Of a DNA stretch of 64,000 nucleotides, positions 18,076-25,633 are shown piece after piece. The notes beneath the pieces are model-generated. The model was not told the origin of the DNA. It made no database searches and worked only from the letters and a program-made list of their open reading frames with translations. Position 1 is the stretch's first letter; the number at the start of each line of letters is the position of its first letter. The DNA comes from Alkalihalophilus pseudofirmus OF4. GTDB taxonomy: Bacteria; Bacillota; Bacilli; Bacillales; Bacillaceae_D. Made by a program: the position numbers and the translations under genes. The DNA is taken from positions 806,001 to 870,000 of the forward strand of contig NC_013791.2 of NCBI RefSeq assembly GCF_000005825.2. The letters run 5' to 3'.

Positions 18076-20046
18076 TTGGACGCAGTTAAGGCGGGAGGCT
18101 GCTCAAGTTGTGCTCATATGGAAAAGTGTTACGGAACAGAAAGCTGTCAACTTAAAAAGAACAAAATGAAATTCGTAGAAGAACATTTAGAGTTAACATT
18201 AGCACTTATAAGCGGCAGTATCATCATTATGGCTTGGTTACTGCAAAGATATGAATATCCAGCGCTCTCGGTCGCCCTATTTTTAAGTGCCTATGTCATA
18301 GGGGGCTATTTTAAAGCTAGGGAAGGCATAGAAGATGCACTATCTAATAAAACTTTGAATGTAGAGCTTTTAATGATCTTCGCTGCAATCGGTTCAGCCT
18401 TCATTGGTTATTGGGTGGAAGGCGCAATTTTGATCTTTATTTTTTCTTTAAGCGGGGCTCTTGAAACCTACACGATGAATAAAAGTCACCGAGAAATTTC
18501 ATCCCTTATGGACTTACGACCTGAAACAGCGACTGTTTTGGTCAATGGGAAAGAACGTAAAGTAGGGGTAGACCATTTAGTGATTGGTAATTTCGTACTC
18601 ATAAAACCAGGGGAACGTATACCAGCCGATGGGAAGATTGTTAAGGGTACATCGATGATTGATGAAGCAGCGTTAAGCGGTGAAGCGCTTCCTCTTCTTA
18701 AAACAGTAAATGATGAAGTATTTACAGGTACAGTAAATAAAAATGGCTTAATTACCATTGAAGTAACGAAAAAAAGCGAGGAGACATTGTTCCAAAAAAT
18801 TATAGAACTTGTACAACAAGCGAAAGAGGAAAAAACACCTTCCCAGCAATTTATTGAGAAATTTGAAGGTCCTTATGTGAAAATTGTTCTGCTCATTGTA
18901 GGATTAATGTTATTTTTACCTCATTATATTCTTGGATGGAGTTGGAGTGAAACATGGTACAGAGCCATGGTGATGCTTGTTGTAGCTTCACCCTGTGCTC
19001 TAGTGGCTTCAATTATGCCTGCTACATTATCAGCGATATCGAATGGAGCGCGTAAAGGAATTCTATTCAAGGGCGGTGTCCATCTTGAAAACTTAGCAGC
19101 ACTTAAGGCCATTGCTTTTGATAAAACAGGTACATTAACAAAGGGAAAGCCTTCTGTAACGGATCTTTTTATCCGCCCAGGTTTAGATAAGGAAGTATTT
19201 TTACAAAGTGTGTATATAATTGAAAAGCAATCGACCCATCCATTAGCGGAGGCTGTTGTTCATTATGTGAAGGATCATAATATGAAAGATAGAGGCATTC
19301 ATTCAGCACTCTCTGTTGATTCTATGCATGAAATCCCAGGGTGTGGGGTAGAAGCTAAGATAAACGATATTCCGTGGAAAGTGGGGAAGCGTAGTTTTAT
19401 TGGGGATTCTTTGGCCGGCTCTTTTTACGGAAATGAAGCAAATAGACTTCAAGAGGAAGGGAAAACTCTTGTGTATGTGGCAGATGATAAGGGGGTAGCT
19501 GGACTGTTCGCTGTCCAAGATACGTTGCGTGAAACGACAAAAGAGGCCGTGAAATCATTCAAAGACCAAGGGCTTTATACGATTATGCTCACTGGAGATC
19601 AGGCGGCAACAGCTGCCGCTGTGAAAGAAATGACTCAGATTGATACAGTGGTGGCAGGCTGTTTACCTGAAGGGAAAGTAATGGAAATCAAAAAGCTTAA
19701 AGAAAAGTATCACACTATTGCGATGGTCGGGGATGGAATTAATGATGCACCTGCTTTGGCTGCGGCAAATATCGGAGTCGCAATGGGAGGAGGTACTGAT
19801 GCTGCGATTGAAACGTCTGATATCGTTTTAATGAAAAACGATTTATCAAAAATTGCTGAAGCTGTTCGTTTATCGAAACGAATGAATCGAATTATTAAAC
19901 AAAATATTGTTTTTTCTATTGCTGTTATCGCATTGCTCATTATCTCTAATTTTATGGGGCATGTTTCGCTTCCTCTAGGGGTGATTGGACATGAAGGCAG
20001 TACCATTCTTGTGATCTTGAATGGTTTGAGATTATTACGAGGATAA
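18076..20046 (+). CDS. pfeT: P1B-4-type metal-efflux ATPase (PfeT/ZosA-like)
   Basis: The 656-residue P-type ATPase has the actuator motif SGEALP, a transmembrane SPC motif (residues 305-307), the phosphorylation site DKTGT at Asp349, the HP motif THPLAEA and the hinge VGDGINDAPALAAA. SPC instead of CPC is typical of group P1B-4, which in B. subtilis includes PfeT (formerly ZosA), an Fe(II) exporter controlled by PerR. There is no HMA domain; instead a short leader carries four cysteines, Cys9, Cys12, Cys18 and Cys24. The start is TTG with GGGAGGGG 5 nt before it. A PerR box upstream agrees with the iron-efflux assignment. Confidence 0.86.
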   Translation: MDAVKAGGCSSCAHMEKCYGTESCQLKKNKMKFVEEHLELTLALISGSIIIMAWLLQRYEYPALSVALFLSAYVIGGYFKAREGIEDALSNKTLNVELLMIFAAIGSAFIGYWVEGAILIFIFSLSGALETYTMNKSHREISSLMDLRPETATVLVNGKERKVGVDHLVIGNFVLIKPGERIPADGKIVKGTSMIDEAALSGEALPLLKTVNDEVFTGTVNKNGLITIEVTKKSEETLFQKIIELVQQAKEEKTPSQQFIEKFEGPYVKIVLLIVGLMLFLPHYILGWSWSETWYRAMVMLVVASPCALVASIMPATLSAISNGARKGILFKGGVHLENLAALKAIAFDKTGTLTKGKPSVTDLFIRPGLDKEVFLQSVYIIEKQSTHPLAEAVVHYVKDHNMKDRGIHSALSVDSMHEIPGCGVEAKINDIPWKVGKRSFIGDSLAGSFYGNEANRLQEEGKTLVYVADDKGVAGLFAVQDTLRETTKEAVKSFKDQGLYTIMLTGDQAATAAAVKEMTQIDTVVAGCLPEGKVMEIKKLKEKYHTIAMVGDGINDAPALAAANIGVAMGGGTDAAIETSDIVLMKNDLSKIAEAVRLSKRMNRIIKQNIVFSIAVIALLIISNFMGHVSLPLGVIGHEGSTILVILNGLRLLRG

Positions 20047-20172
20047 TCTTTCTAAGCATGAGTCTTATCTTGTGTATCAGAATGTACAATAATATCCCAC
20101 ATTAAACCAGTTTATCTTTTGGATTTTGAGGGAACATATCACTAAACACACAGATAAGAGAGGATGATAAAA

Positions 20173-20241
20173 ATGCTTAGAACAATTTTAATGATTATTG
20201 GTGCAATTGTAGTTATTTCTTTAATTATGTCATTACTGTAA
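20173..20241 (+). CDS. Putative 22-residue hydrophobic peptide
   Basis: The short frame reads MLRTILMIIGAIVVISLI followed by four more residues and TAA. It is almost all hydrophobic, long enough for one membrane helix. AGAGAGGA at 20156-20163 is 9 nt before the ATG, a good ribosome site. It lies 126 bp after the pfeT-like gene and 30 bp before the IS element. It could be a membrane micropeptide acting on the ATPase, or chance coding; only spacing and composition support it. Confidence 0.45.
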   Translation: MLRTILMIIGAIVVISLIMSLL

Positions 20242-20274
20242 GAATGATTTATTAAGTCTCCTTCTTAATAAAAT

Positions 20275-20326
20275 GTACCCTATAGAGTAGACACTTAAAA
20301 AAAGTCTACCTATAGGGTACTTTTTT
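20275..20326 (+). terminator. Hairpin at the left end of the IS
   Basis: GTACCCTATAGAGTAGAC (20275-20292) pairs with GTCTACCTATAGGGTAC (20304-20320) with one bulged A, and six T follow. It overlaps the terminal inverted repeat and should block transcription reading into the transposase from outside. Confidence 0.75.
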
Positions 20327-20380
20327 GTATAATAAATAACATTACTACTAGAGAAATACATCATGAGATGGGAGTACATA

Positions 20381-20794
20381 ATGAGTAAAAAGGACTTTAC
20401 TAAAAACGAGATTAAGCGATTATCATCTAATAAGTACGTTAGATCTGTTAGTTCAAAAAGCATCACTTATACAGATGAATTTAAACACATATTTATAGCG
20501 GAAAAAGAGAAAGGGAGGTTTGCCAGAGACATATTTGAAGTATGCGGATTTGACGTTGAAGTTTTAGGAACAGAAAGGATTAAATCAGCGAGTAAAAGAT
20601 GGCAAAAAGCTTACAATCAAGACGGGTTAATGGGACTACGTGACACGAGAGCTGAAAATTCAGGGCGTACAAAGGAAAAGGAGCTTTCCATGGAGGAGAA
20701 GAATGCTCGCTTAGAAGCTCAAATTAACTTACTAAAGGCGGAAAACGAACTTTTAAAAAAGATTCGGTTCGCGGAAAGGGGGATGAAGAAATAG
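20381..20794 (+). CDS. IS3-family transposase OrfA
   Basis: About 137 residues from the ATG at 20381 (GGAG 10 nt before; the frame opens at 20363). The N-terminal half is helix-turn-helix-like, with YTDEFKHIFIAEKEKGRFARD. The C-terminal part, EEKNARLEAQINLLKAENEL, is a leucine-zipper-like coiled coil typical of OrfA. It binds the IS ends and can also be expressed as part of OrfAB through frameshifting at 20755-20761. Confidence 0.85.
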   Translation: MSKKDFTKNEIKRLSSNKYVRSVSSKSITYTDEFKHIFIAEKEKGRFARDIFEVCGFDVEVLGTERIKSASKRWQKAYNQDGLMGLRDTRAENSGRTKEKELSMEEKNARLEAQINLLKAENELLKKIRFAERGMKK

Positions 20795-20814
20795 TCCTTC
20801 CCCCTAGCCAGAAG
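20755..20814 (+). promoter_or_regulatory. Programmed -1 frameshift signal
   Basis: The heptamer A-AAA-AAG (20755-20761) is in the correct register of orfA (TTA AAA AAG). A -1 slip enters the orfB frame at GAT TCG GTT, which is open into orfB. An AGGGGG / CCCCCT hairpin about 15-20 nt downstream could stimulate slipping. Confidence 0.8.
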
Positions 20815-20832
20815 TATATCCTCATTCGTACT

Positions 20833-21711
20833 GTGATTGAAAAGTATCAACTGAAACATATGGTTAAATATCTTTGTGAATTAGCTGGTGTCTCAAGAAG
20901 CGGGTACTATAATTACTTTTCATTAAAGTCACAGGAACACAGGAAACAACGAGATAAAGCCGATCAAAAAGTGAAGAAGGTCATCCTAAAAGCTTTCCAT
21001 TTTAAAGGTCGTAAGAAAGGGGCACGTCAAATTAAAATGACATTGGCGGGTCAATTTAGTGTTGTCTACAATTTGAAGCGGATCCGACGAATCATGAAGA
21101 AATACAACATTATTTGTCCTATTAGGAAGGCCAACCCTTATAGACGAATGATGAAAGCTACACATGAACATCGGACAATGCCAAACTTATTGAATCGGGA
21201 GTTTAGGCAAGGTATTCCAGGAAAAGTCCTCTTAACAGATATCACCTATTTATTTTACGGTAAAAATCAAAAGGCTTACTTATCAACCATAATAGATGGT
21301 ACCTCTGGACAAGCTTTGGCTTATCATGTGTTAGACCGCCTAACGATGGACTTAGCTACAGACACTCTTTTAAAGTTAAAGAAGAATAGAAACTTCAAGA
21401 AAGCAAAGGATGCTTTCATTCACTCGGATCAAGGATTTCATTACACAAGTCCTGCTTTTCAAAAGTTAGTGAAGAAGATGGGATATCATCAGTCGATGTC
21501 AAGACGAGGAAACTGTTGGGATAACGCCCCTCAGGAATCTTTCTTTGGCCACCTTAAGGATGAAGCCTCTATTAAAGAATGTTCAACTCTAGATGAAGTA
21601 AAAAAAGAAATGAAACGATATATGACCTACTACAATCACTATAGATACCAGTGGAATAGAAATAAGATGACCCCTGTTCAGTACAGAGATCATCTTATTA
21701 AGGCTGCCTAG
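20833..21711 (+). CDS. IS3-family transposase OrfB (DDE integrase)
   Basis: About 292 residues are shown from a GTG, but the biologically relevant product is probably the OrfAB fusion made by frameshifting. It has an HTH_21-like N-terminus (GVSRSGYYNYF) and an rve integrase core. The DDE residues are in LLTDITYLF, HSDQGFHYTS and PQESFFGHLKDE, with SMSRRGNCWDNA before the Glu as usual in the IS150 group. No frameshift or stop breaks the gene. Confidence 0.93.
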   Translation: MIEKYQLKHMVKYLCELAGVSRSGYYNYFSLKSQEHRKQRDKADQKVKKVILKAFHFKGRKKGARQIKMTLAGQFSVVYNLKRIRRIMKKYNIICPIRKANPYRRMMKATHEHRTMPNLLNREFRQGIPGKVLLTDITYLFYGKNQKAYLSTIIDGTSGQALAYHVLDRLTMDLATDTLLKLKKNRNFKKAKDAFIHSDQGFHYTSPAFQKLVKKMGYHQSMSRRGNCWDNAPQESFFGHLKDEASIKECSTLDEVKKEMKRYMTYYNHYRYQWNRNKMTPVQYRDHLIKAA

Positions 21712-21844
21712 GCTTTTTAAAAATGTCCTTTACAAAGGGTACACTTTATAATACAGAAGGGGACTTTTTTCATGTTGTGGACATCTCATAAAAATGTCGA
21801 GAAAAAACCTTTTAATTTTCAGAATAATGTGTATATAATGATTA

Positions 21845-21864
21845 CATACTGAATGGTTAGTATG
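21845..21864. promoter_or_regulatory. Palindrome upstream of the GPH symporter
   Basis: CATACT-8 nt-AGTATG lies just after a TATAAT (21834-21839) that could be the promoter -10. The position fits an operator, but no cognate regulator is encoded nearby. Confidence 0.4.
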
Positions 21865-21876
21865 AAAAATAATAAG

Positions 21877-21892
21877 TTGAAAGCGTTTACTT
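21877..21892. promoter_or_regulatory. cre site (CcpA) before the GPH symporter
   Basis: TTGAAAGCGTTTACTT fits the cre consensus WTGNAANCGNWNNCW at every defined base. It lies 22 bp before the start and downstream of the putative -10, a position for CcpA repression by roadblock. Confidence 0.75.
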
Positions 21893-21913
21893 ATGGTGTA
21901 GAGGGGGAGAGGT

Positions 21914-23290
21914 ATGTTAGAAGCTAAACAGAAGCAGATGCAATCAGTAAGGCAAGTGGATAAGCCAGGACATAAAGAAATGCTCAACTATGGATTAGGT
22001 TTCTTTGGCATTATCCTTGTTTGGACGTTAGTTGGTTCTTTTCTTACATTTTACTATACAGATGTGGCAGGGATATCTGCTGGAGTAGTAGGCACACTCA
22101 TGTTAGTTGCCAGACTGTTTGATGGCATCACAGATATTGGGATGGGCACCCTTGTAGACCGGACAAAGTCCCGTCACGGTAAAGCACGTCCATGGATTAT
22201 CTGGATGACGGTCCCTCTTGCAGTAACAACCGTCATGCTCTTTACGGTTCCTAACTTAGGAATGACAGGAAAGATCATCTATGCTTATATCACGTATATA
22301 TTATTGATTTTAGTCTATACGGCCATTTCTATCCCATATAAAACCCTACTTGGCCTTATGACGCAAGACCAGCAAGGACGCTCAACGACCAATGTCTATA
22401 CGGGTATTTTCACGATGACTAGTACTTTGCTTGTGATGATGGCAGCCCAGCCTGTTGCCAGTGCGATTGGAGGGCAGCTCGGGTGGACGGTTGTAGCTAT
22501 AGCAGCCGGGTTGATTATTGTGACCACAAGCTTAATTGCTTTTAAAGCTACAAAAGAAAGAGTGGGTAAAGATGCGAGCGTACAAGTGAAAGATGATGTC
22601 CCGCTTAACATGGGGTTAAAGGCGTTACTGACAAATAAATATTGGCTTGTAATCACAGGTTATTGTGTGGTGACGTATACAGTAAATGCTCTTCTGACAG
22701 GTGCGGGTATTTTTTATGCAACGTATGTGTTAGGAAGCGGCAGCTATTTTTCACTTATTAGTTTAGCGTTATTCATTCCAAGTATTATCTGCTTCTTTTT
22801 TATCGCCAATTTAATTAAGCGATTTGGAAAACGAAATATTGCTCTTGTTGTTACTGTTATTGCGATCTTCGGTCCAATTATTAAGATGATAGATCCTACA
22901 AATGCTTCGTTGTTCTTAGCAGGGACAGTCATTCAAGGATTCAGTTTAATTCCAGTTCTTACTCTTTTATATGCAATGATTAATGATACCAATGAATTCG
23001 GCGAATGGAAGCATGGGTTTAGAACGGAAGGACTCATAAACAGTGCTGCGAGCTTTGGGATGAAGGTTGGAACAGGAATCGGGAGTGCTTTAATAGGATG
23101 GATGTTGGCATATGGAGGCTACGTTGGTGCAGCAGCAGAGCAGACAGCCATGGCTACAACCATGATTATCGCACTTAATATTTATTTACCTTTAGGTTTG
23201 TGTTTCTTACAGATTTTATTATTATGGATGTATAAATTAGACCGTCAGTATCCTATTATTTTAGCGGAGTTAAAGCAGAGAAGAGTGTGA
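21914..23290 (+). CDS. GPH family glycoside/cation symporter
   Basis: The 458-residue membrane protein has about 12 helices. Its GPH (MelB-type) signature is LNYGLGFFGIILVWTLVG, then YYTDVAGISAGVVGT, ARLFDGITDIGMG and VDRTKSRHGKARPWI. Such proteins take up galactosides, pentosides or glucuronides with Na+ or H+; the substrate cannot be told here because no hydrolase gene is adjacent. GGGGGAGAGG precedes the ATG. A cre site just upstream indicates carbon catabolite repression. The nearby IS end lies 170 bp upstream and does not break the promoter. Confidence 0.85.
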   Translation: MLEAKQKQMQSVRQVDKPGHKEMLNYGLGFFGIILVWTLVGSFLTFYYTDVAGISAGVVGTLMLVARLFDGITDIGMGTLVDRTKSRHGKARPWIIWMTVPLAVTTVMLFTVPNLGMTGKIIYAYITYILLILVYTAISIPYKTLLGLMTQDQQGRSTTNVYTGIFTMTSTLLVMMAAQPVASAIGGQLGWTVVAIAAGLIIVTTSLIAFKATKERVGKDASVQVKDDVPLNMGLKALLTNKYWLVITGYCVVTYTVNALLTGAGIFYATYVLGSGSYFSLISLALFIPSIICFFFIANLIKRFGKRNIALVVTVIAIFGPIIKMIDPTNASLFLAGTVIQGFSLIPVLTLLYAMINDTNEFGEWKHGFRTEGLINSAASFGMKVGTGIGSALIGWMLAYGGYVGAAAEQTAMATTMIIALNIYLPLGLCFLQILLLWMYKLDRQYPIILAELKQRRV

Positions 23291-23294
23291 ATGA

Positions 23295-23330
23295 AATGAG
23301 GGGGCTTGCTGAATGCAAGCCCCCTCATTT
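23295..23330. terminator. Bidirectional terminator
   Basis: A perfect 14-bp stem ATGAGGGGGCTTGC / GCAAGCCCCCTCAT with a 5-nt loop lies between the convergent GPH symporter and madM genes. Confidence 0.88.
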
Positions 23331-23380
23331 GGTCGAAAACAAAAAAAGAGAAGGAATTCTTCATCCCTCTCTCCCCCAAA

Positions 23381-24145
23381 TTAAGCTCCAAATACAGCTC
23401 TTACAGCTAAAAATAAGATTGATGGTGCTAATAAGCAGCCGAGTCCTGTGTAGAACGTAGCGGTCATAGCTCCATATGGCACAAGCTTAGGATCTGTAGC
23501 AGCCAGTCCGCCGGCTACACCGCTTGTTGAGCCCATTAGTCCACCATAAACAATGGCTGAACGTGGGTTATTAAGCCCAATATATTTAGCAATAAACGGT
23601 GTGGCAATCATTATTAAAATGGCTTTTATTAAGCCAGCAGCAATACTTAATGCAATAACCTCTGAACTTGCACCGACAGCAGCGCCGGTTACAGGGCCGA
23701 CAATATAAGTTGTGGTTCCTGCACCAATTGTTGCAAGGCTTGCAGCATCGGTGTATCCAAATGCTAGTGCAATCAATACACCAATCAGGAAGGAGGAGGC
23801 GATCCCAACGAACAAAGATAAAATTCCACTCAGTCCCGCTTTTTTCACCTCTTCTAAATGCACTCCAAATGCAGTAGCAATGATTGCGAGGTCACGAAGC
23901 ATTGCACCGCCCATTATTCCAATCCCAGCAAAAATAGATAGATCAGCAAGCCCCTTATCTCCGCCTGTAGTAATCCCCCCAAAATAAGCAAGCACTAGAC
24001 CAAGAATAATCGCTATCGCTGAACCATGAACACGCCCTCTAGTTAACTTCTTTGAAATAACATAGGAAACGTACATCAAAATACCAATAACTGCAAAAGC
24101 TGTTACCAGTCCATTTTTTTCGAGTACAGAAATAATCGCATCCAT
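23381..24145 (-). CDS. madM: Malonate transporter subunit MadM
   Basis: The 254-residue protein has about 8-9 hydrophobic segments and MadM-type motifs such as HGSAIAIILGLVLAYFGG, GTTTYIVGPVTGAAVGASSE and VYGGLMGSTSGVAGGLAATD. Together with MadL it forms a two-component, Na+-dependent malonate uptake system. The gene lies 19 bp after madL and is divergent from the malonate decarboxylase genes, which makes the substrate assignment strong. A bidirectional terminator follows. Confidence 0.9.
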   Translation of the reverse strand: MDAIISVLEKNGLVTAFAVIGILMYVSYVISKKLTRGRVHGSAIAIILGLVLAYFGGITTGGDKGLADLSIFAGIGIMGGAMLRDLAIIATAFGVHLEEVKKAGLSGILSLFVGIASSFLIGVLIALAFGYTDAASLATIGAGTTTYIVGPVTGAAVGASSEVIALSIAAGLIKAILIMIATPFIAKYIGLNNPRSAIVYGGLMGSTSGVAGGLAATDPKLVPYGAMTATFYTGLGCLLAPSILFLAVRAVFGA

Positions 24146-24164
24146 CTATTAGTCCCCCCTAATA

Positions 24165-24557
24165 TTAAACATCACGAGTATGGTTATTAAATGTGTTATC
24201 AGAACTTTTACCAACCTTGCTGATAACTGGAACGAGCAGAAAGCTGACAACAACTGCTAGTGTACCGGCCAAAATAGCAATCGGTCCTCCTGACAAAGCA
24301 GATACAACATTTTGCTGTGCAGCCATGGCTACAACGACTGGTATATAGATCGCACTCCAAAATTTAATTCCTTCCTCTGCGGGGATATCGAGCTTCTTTT
24401 TCCTGCGTAAATAATCAATAACTAATACGAGAAGAACCATTCCAATACCTACACCACCGACATTTGCACTTACCCCAATTAAATTTCCAATAAAATCACC
24501 CAATAGTACACCTACTAACATACAAACAGACAATAGTGCTACGCCATAAATGACCAT
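24165..24557 (-). CDS. madL: Malonate transporter subunit MadL
   Basis: The 130-residue protein has four hydrophobic segments, with LGDFIGNLIGVSANVGGVGI and FWSAIYIPVVVAMAAQQNVV, which are typical of MadL. AAGAAGGAG stands before the ATG. It is the first gene of the madLM unit. Its upstream region holds a cre-like site and one copy of the operator shared with gntR and mdcH, so malonate and carbon status both probably control it. Confidence 0.9.
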   Translation of the reverse strand: MVIYGVALLSVCMLVGVLLGDFIGNLIGVSANVGGVGIGMVLLVLVIDYLRRKKKLDIPAEEGIKFWSAIYIPVVVAMAAQQNVVSALSGGPIAILAGTLAVVVSFLLVPVISKVGKSSDNTFNNHTRDV

Positions 24558-24672
24558 TTGTTCAGCTCCTTCTTTTTTATTAAAGCATTAGGTGAAGTCA
24601 TTCGTGATGTGTACGATTCATGATGGAAGAGATTTTGATAGAAAAACGCGCAGAGTAATGAGTGGACTATGA

Positions 24673-24686
24673 TGATAACGCTTACA
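24673..24686. promoter_or_regulatory. cre site upstream of madLM
   Basis: TGATAACGCTTACA fits TGWNANCGNTNWCA at all defined bases. It lies between the madL start and the malonate operator. Confidence 0.65.
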
Positions 24687-24698
24687 AAAAATAAATCA

Positions 24699-24714
24699 AG
24701 TCAACAGTCGACTA
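24699..24714. promoter_or_regulatory. Malonate-locus operator copy 1 (madL side)
   Basis: AGTCAACAGTCGACTA, identical to copy 2 and matching copy 3 at 14 of 16 positions. The identity with copy 2 extends through 20 bp. Confidence 0.7.
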
Positions 24715-24781
24715 TTCTATTTCTCATCTTAGTGAACAACCTATAAAAAAGCAAGAAGATTTTTAAATTTTCAAAAAATAA

Positions 24782-24810
24782 TTGATATAACCTCCTTTCC
24801 TGTGTATACT
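24782..24810 (+). promoter_or_regulatory. Promoter of the gntR-like regulator
   Basis: TTGATA (24782-24787) and TATACT (24805-24810) are 17 bp apart. Operator copy 2 starts 3 bp after the -10, overlapping the expected transcription start. Confidence 0.65.
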
Positions 24811-24812
24811 TG

Positions 24813-24828
24813 AGTCAACAGTCGACTA
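24813..24828. promoter_or_regulatory. Malonate-locus operator copy 2 (gntR side)
   Basis: AGTCAACAGTCGACTA placed over the likely gntR transcription start, which suggests autoregulation. Confidence 0.72.
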
Positions 24829-24869
24829 TTCTAAGCTACATTATTTTGTTTTAAAAGGAGATATACCTT

Positions 24870-25529
24870 ATGGAGCCAAATAAATTTTCAGATAATTCAT
24901 TGTCCACTCAAATTGCAAAAAAAATTACACAACAGATCATTTCAGGTGAATTACAGCCAGGAGAGAAGTTAAGTGAGTATATGTATGCAGATGAGTTTGG
25001 AACAAGCAGGGCTCCAGTTCGTGAAGCACTCTACCTATTAACAATCGAAGGGTTAGTTGAGAGAATTCCAAGAAAAGGAGCATTGGTAAAAGGGTACAGC
25101 CCCTCTGAAATTTTCGATCTATTAGAAATAAGAACCATGCTTGAAGAGTTAGCTATGAAAAGAATTAAAGAGCGAGGAGTTCAATCTATTAGCTTAGAAC
25201 GCATGAATCTACTCTTAGATAAAATGTATGAAGAAGAGGATAGTAAAGCATACACTCATCTTAATCATGATTTTCATATGTGCCTAATAGAAATGAGTGG
25301 AAGTGAGATCATTAGTAAAATGTATGAACGTTTAGAAATGCCGTTATTATCGATTCAGAATATGTCGTTTTCAGCTTCAGGCAATATTGAGAAATCGATC
25401 AAGGAGCATAAACTACTTTTACAATTGCTTCAAGAAAATCAAGTGGAAGTTGCTCTCGAACTTCTGAACAAACATAATCGTGATGTAATCGAAAGTATAC
25501 AAAAGCAAATAAAAGATAAGCAAAAATAA
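24870..25529 (+). CDS. GntR-family regulator (FCD subfamily) of the malonate locus
   Basis: The 219-residue protein has an N-terminal winged helix (residues about 10-75) with QIISGELQPGEKLSEYM, GTSRAPVREALYLLTIEGLV and RIPRKGALV, typical of GntR. It continues into an all-helical FCD effector domain with LEIRTMLEELAMKR, LNHDFHMCLIEMSG and SIKEHKLLLQLLQ, in which Asp/His residues usually bind a metal and a carboxylate ligand. Location between madLM and mdc suggests malonate or malonyl-CoA as ligand, similar in role to MdcY. Three operator copies flank it and the mdc promoter. Confidence 0.86.
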   Translation: MEPNKFSDNSLSTQIAKKITQQIISGELQPGEKLSEYMYADEFGTSRAPVREALYLLTIEGLVERIPRKGALVKGYSPSEIFDLLEIRTMLEELAMKRIKERGVQSISLERMNLLLDKMYEEEDSKAYTHLNHDFHMCLIEMSGSEIISKMYERLEMPLLSIQNMSFSASGNIEKSIKEHKLLLQLLQENQVEVALELLNKHNRDVIESIQKQIKDKQK

Positions 25530-25540
25530 GACGGCAGCAA

Positions 25541-25575
25541 TAGATTACCTAACTATATGTTAGGATCTATTTCAG
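25541..25575 (+). terminator. Hairpin between gntR and mdcH
   Basis: An imperfect long stem: TAGAT with ATCTA outside and CCTAAC with GTTAGG inside, with a 5-nt loop. There is only a short T run, so termination may be partial. Confidence 0.4.
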
Positions 25576-25582
25576 TTAAATT

Positions 25583-25599
25583 AGTCGACAATCGACTAG
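25583..25599. promoter_or_regulatory. Malonate-locus operator copy 3 (mdcH side)
   Basis: TAGTCGACAATCGACTA is a perfect 7-3-7 palindrome and the most symmetrical of the three copies. It lies 35 bp before the mdcH start. Confidence 0.75.
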
Positions 25600-25633
25600 T
25601 ATACAAGAATTTCAACTAGAGAGGAGTGATGTT

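Larger units (their letters stand above)
20274..21743 (+). mobile_element. IS3-family insertion sequence (IS150-type), complete
   Basis: The element of 1,470 bp runs from TGTACCCT to AGGGTACA, with imperfect terminal inverted repeats (16 of the outer 23 positions match). It carries overlapping orfA and orfB with an intact DDE triad and a -1 frameshift signal. I see no clear 3-4 bp target duplication: the flanks are AAAA on the left and CTTT on the right. All parts look intact, so it may be active. Confidence 0.85.

Noticed and set aside
23668-23987. Two plus-strand frames over madM
   Set aside because: They are antisense to a clear transporter gene and have no ribosome site or family resemblance.
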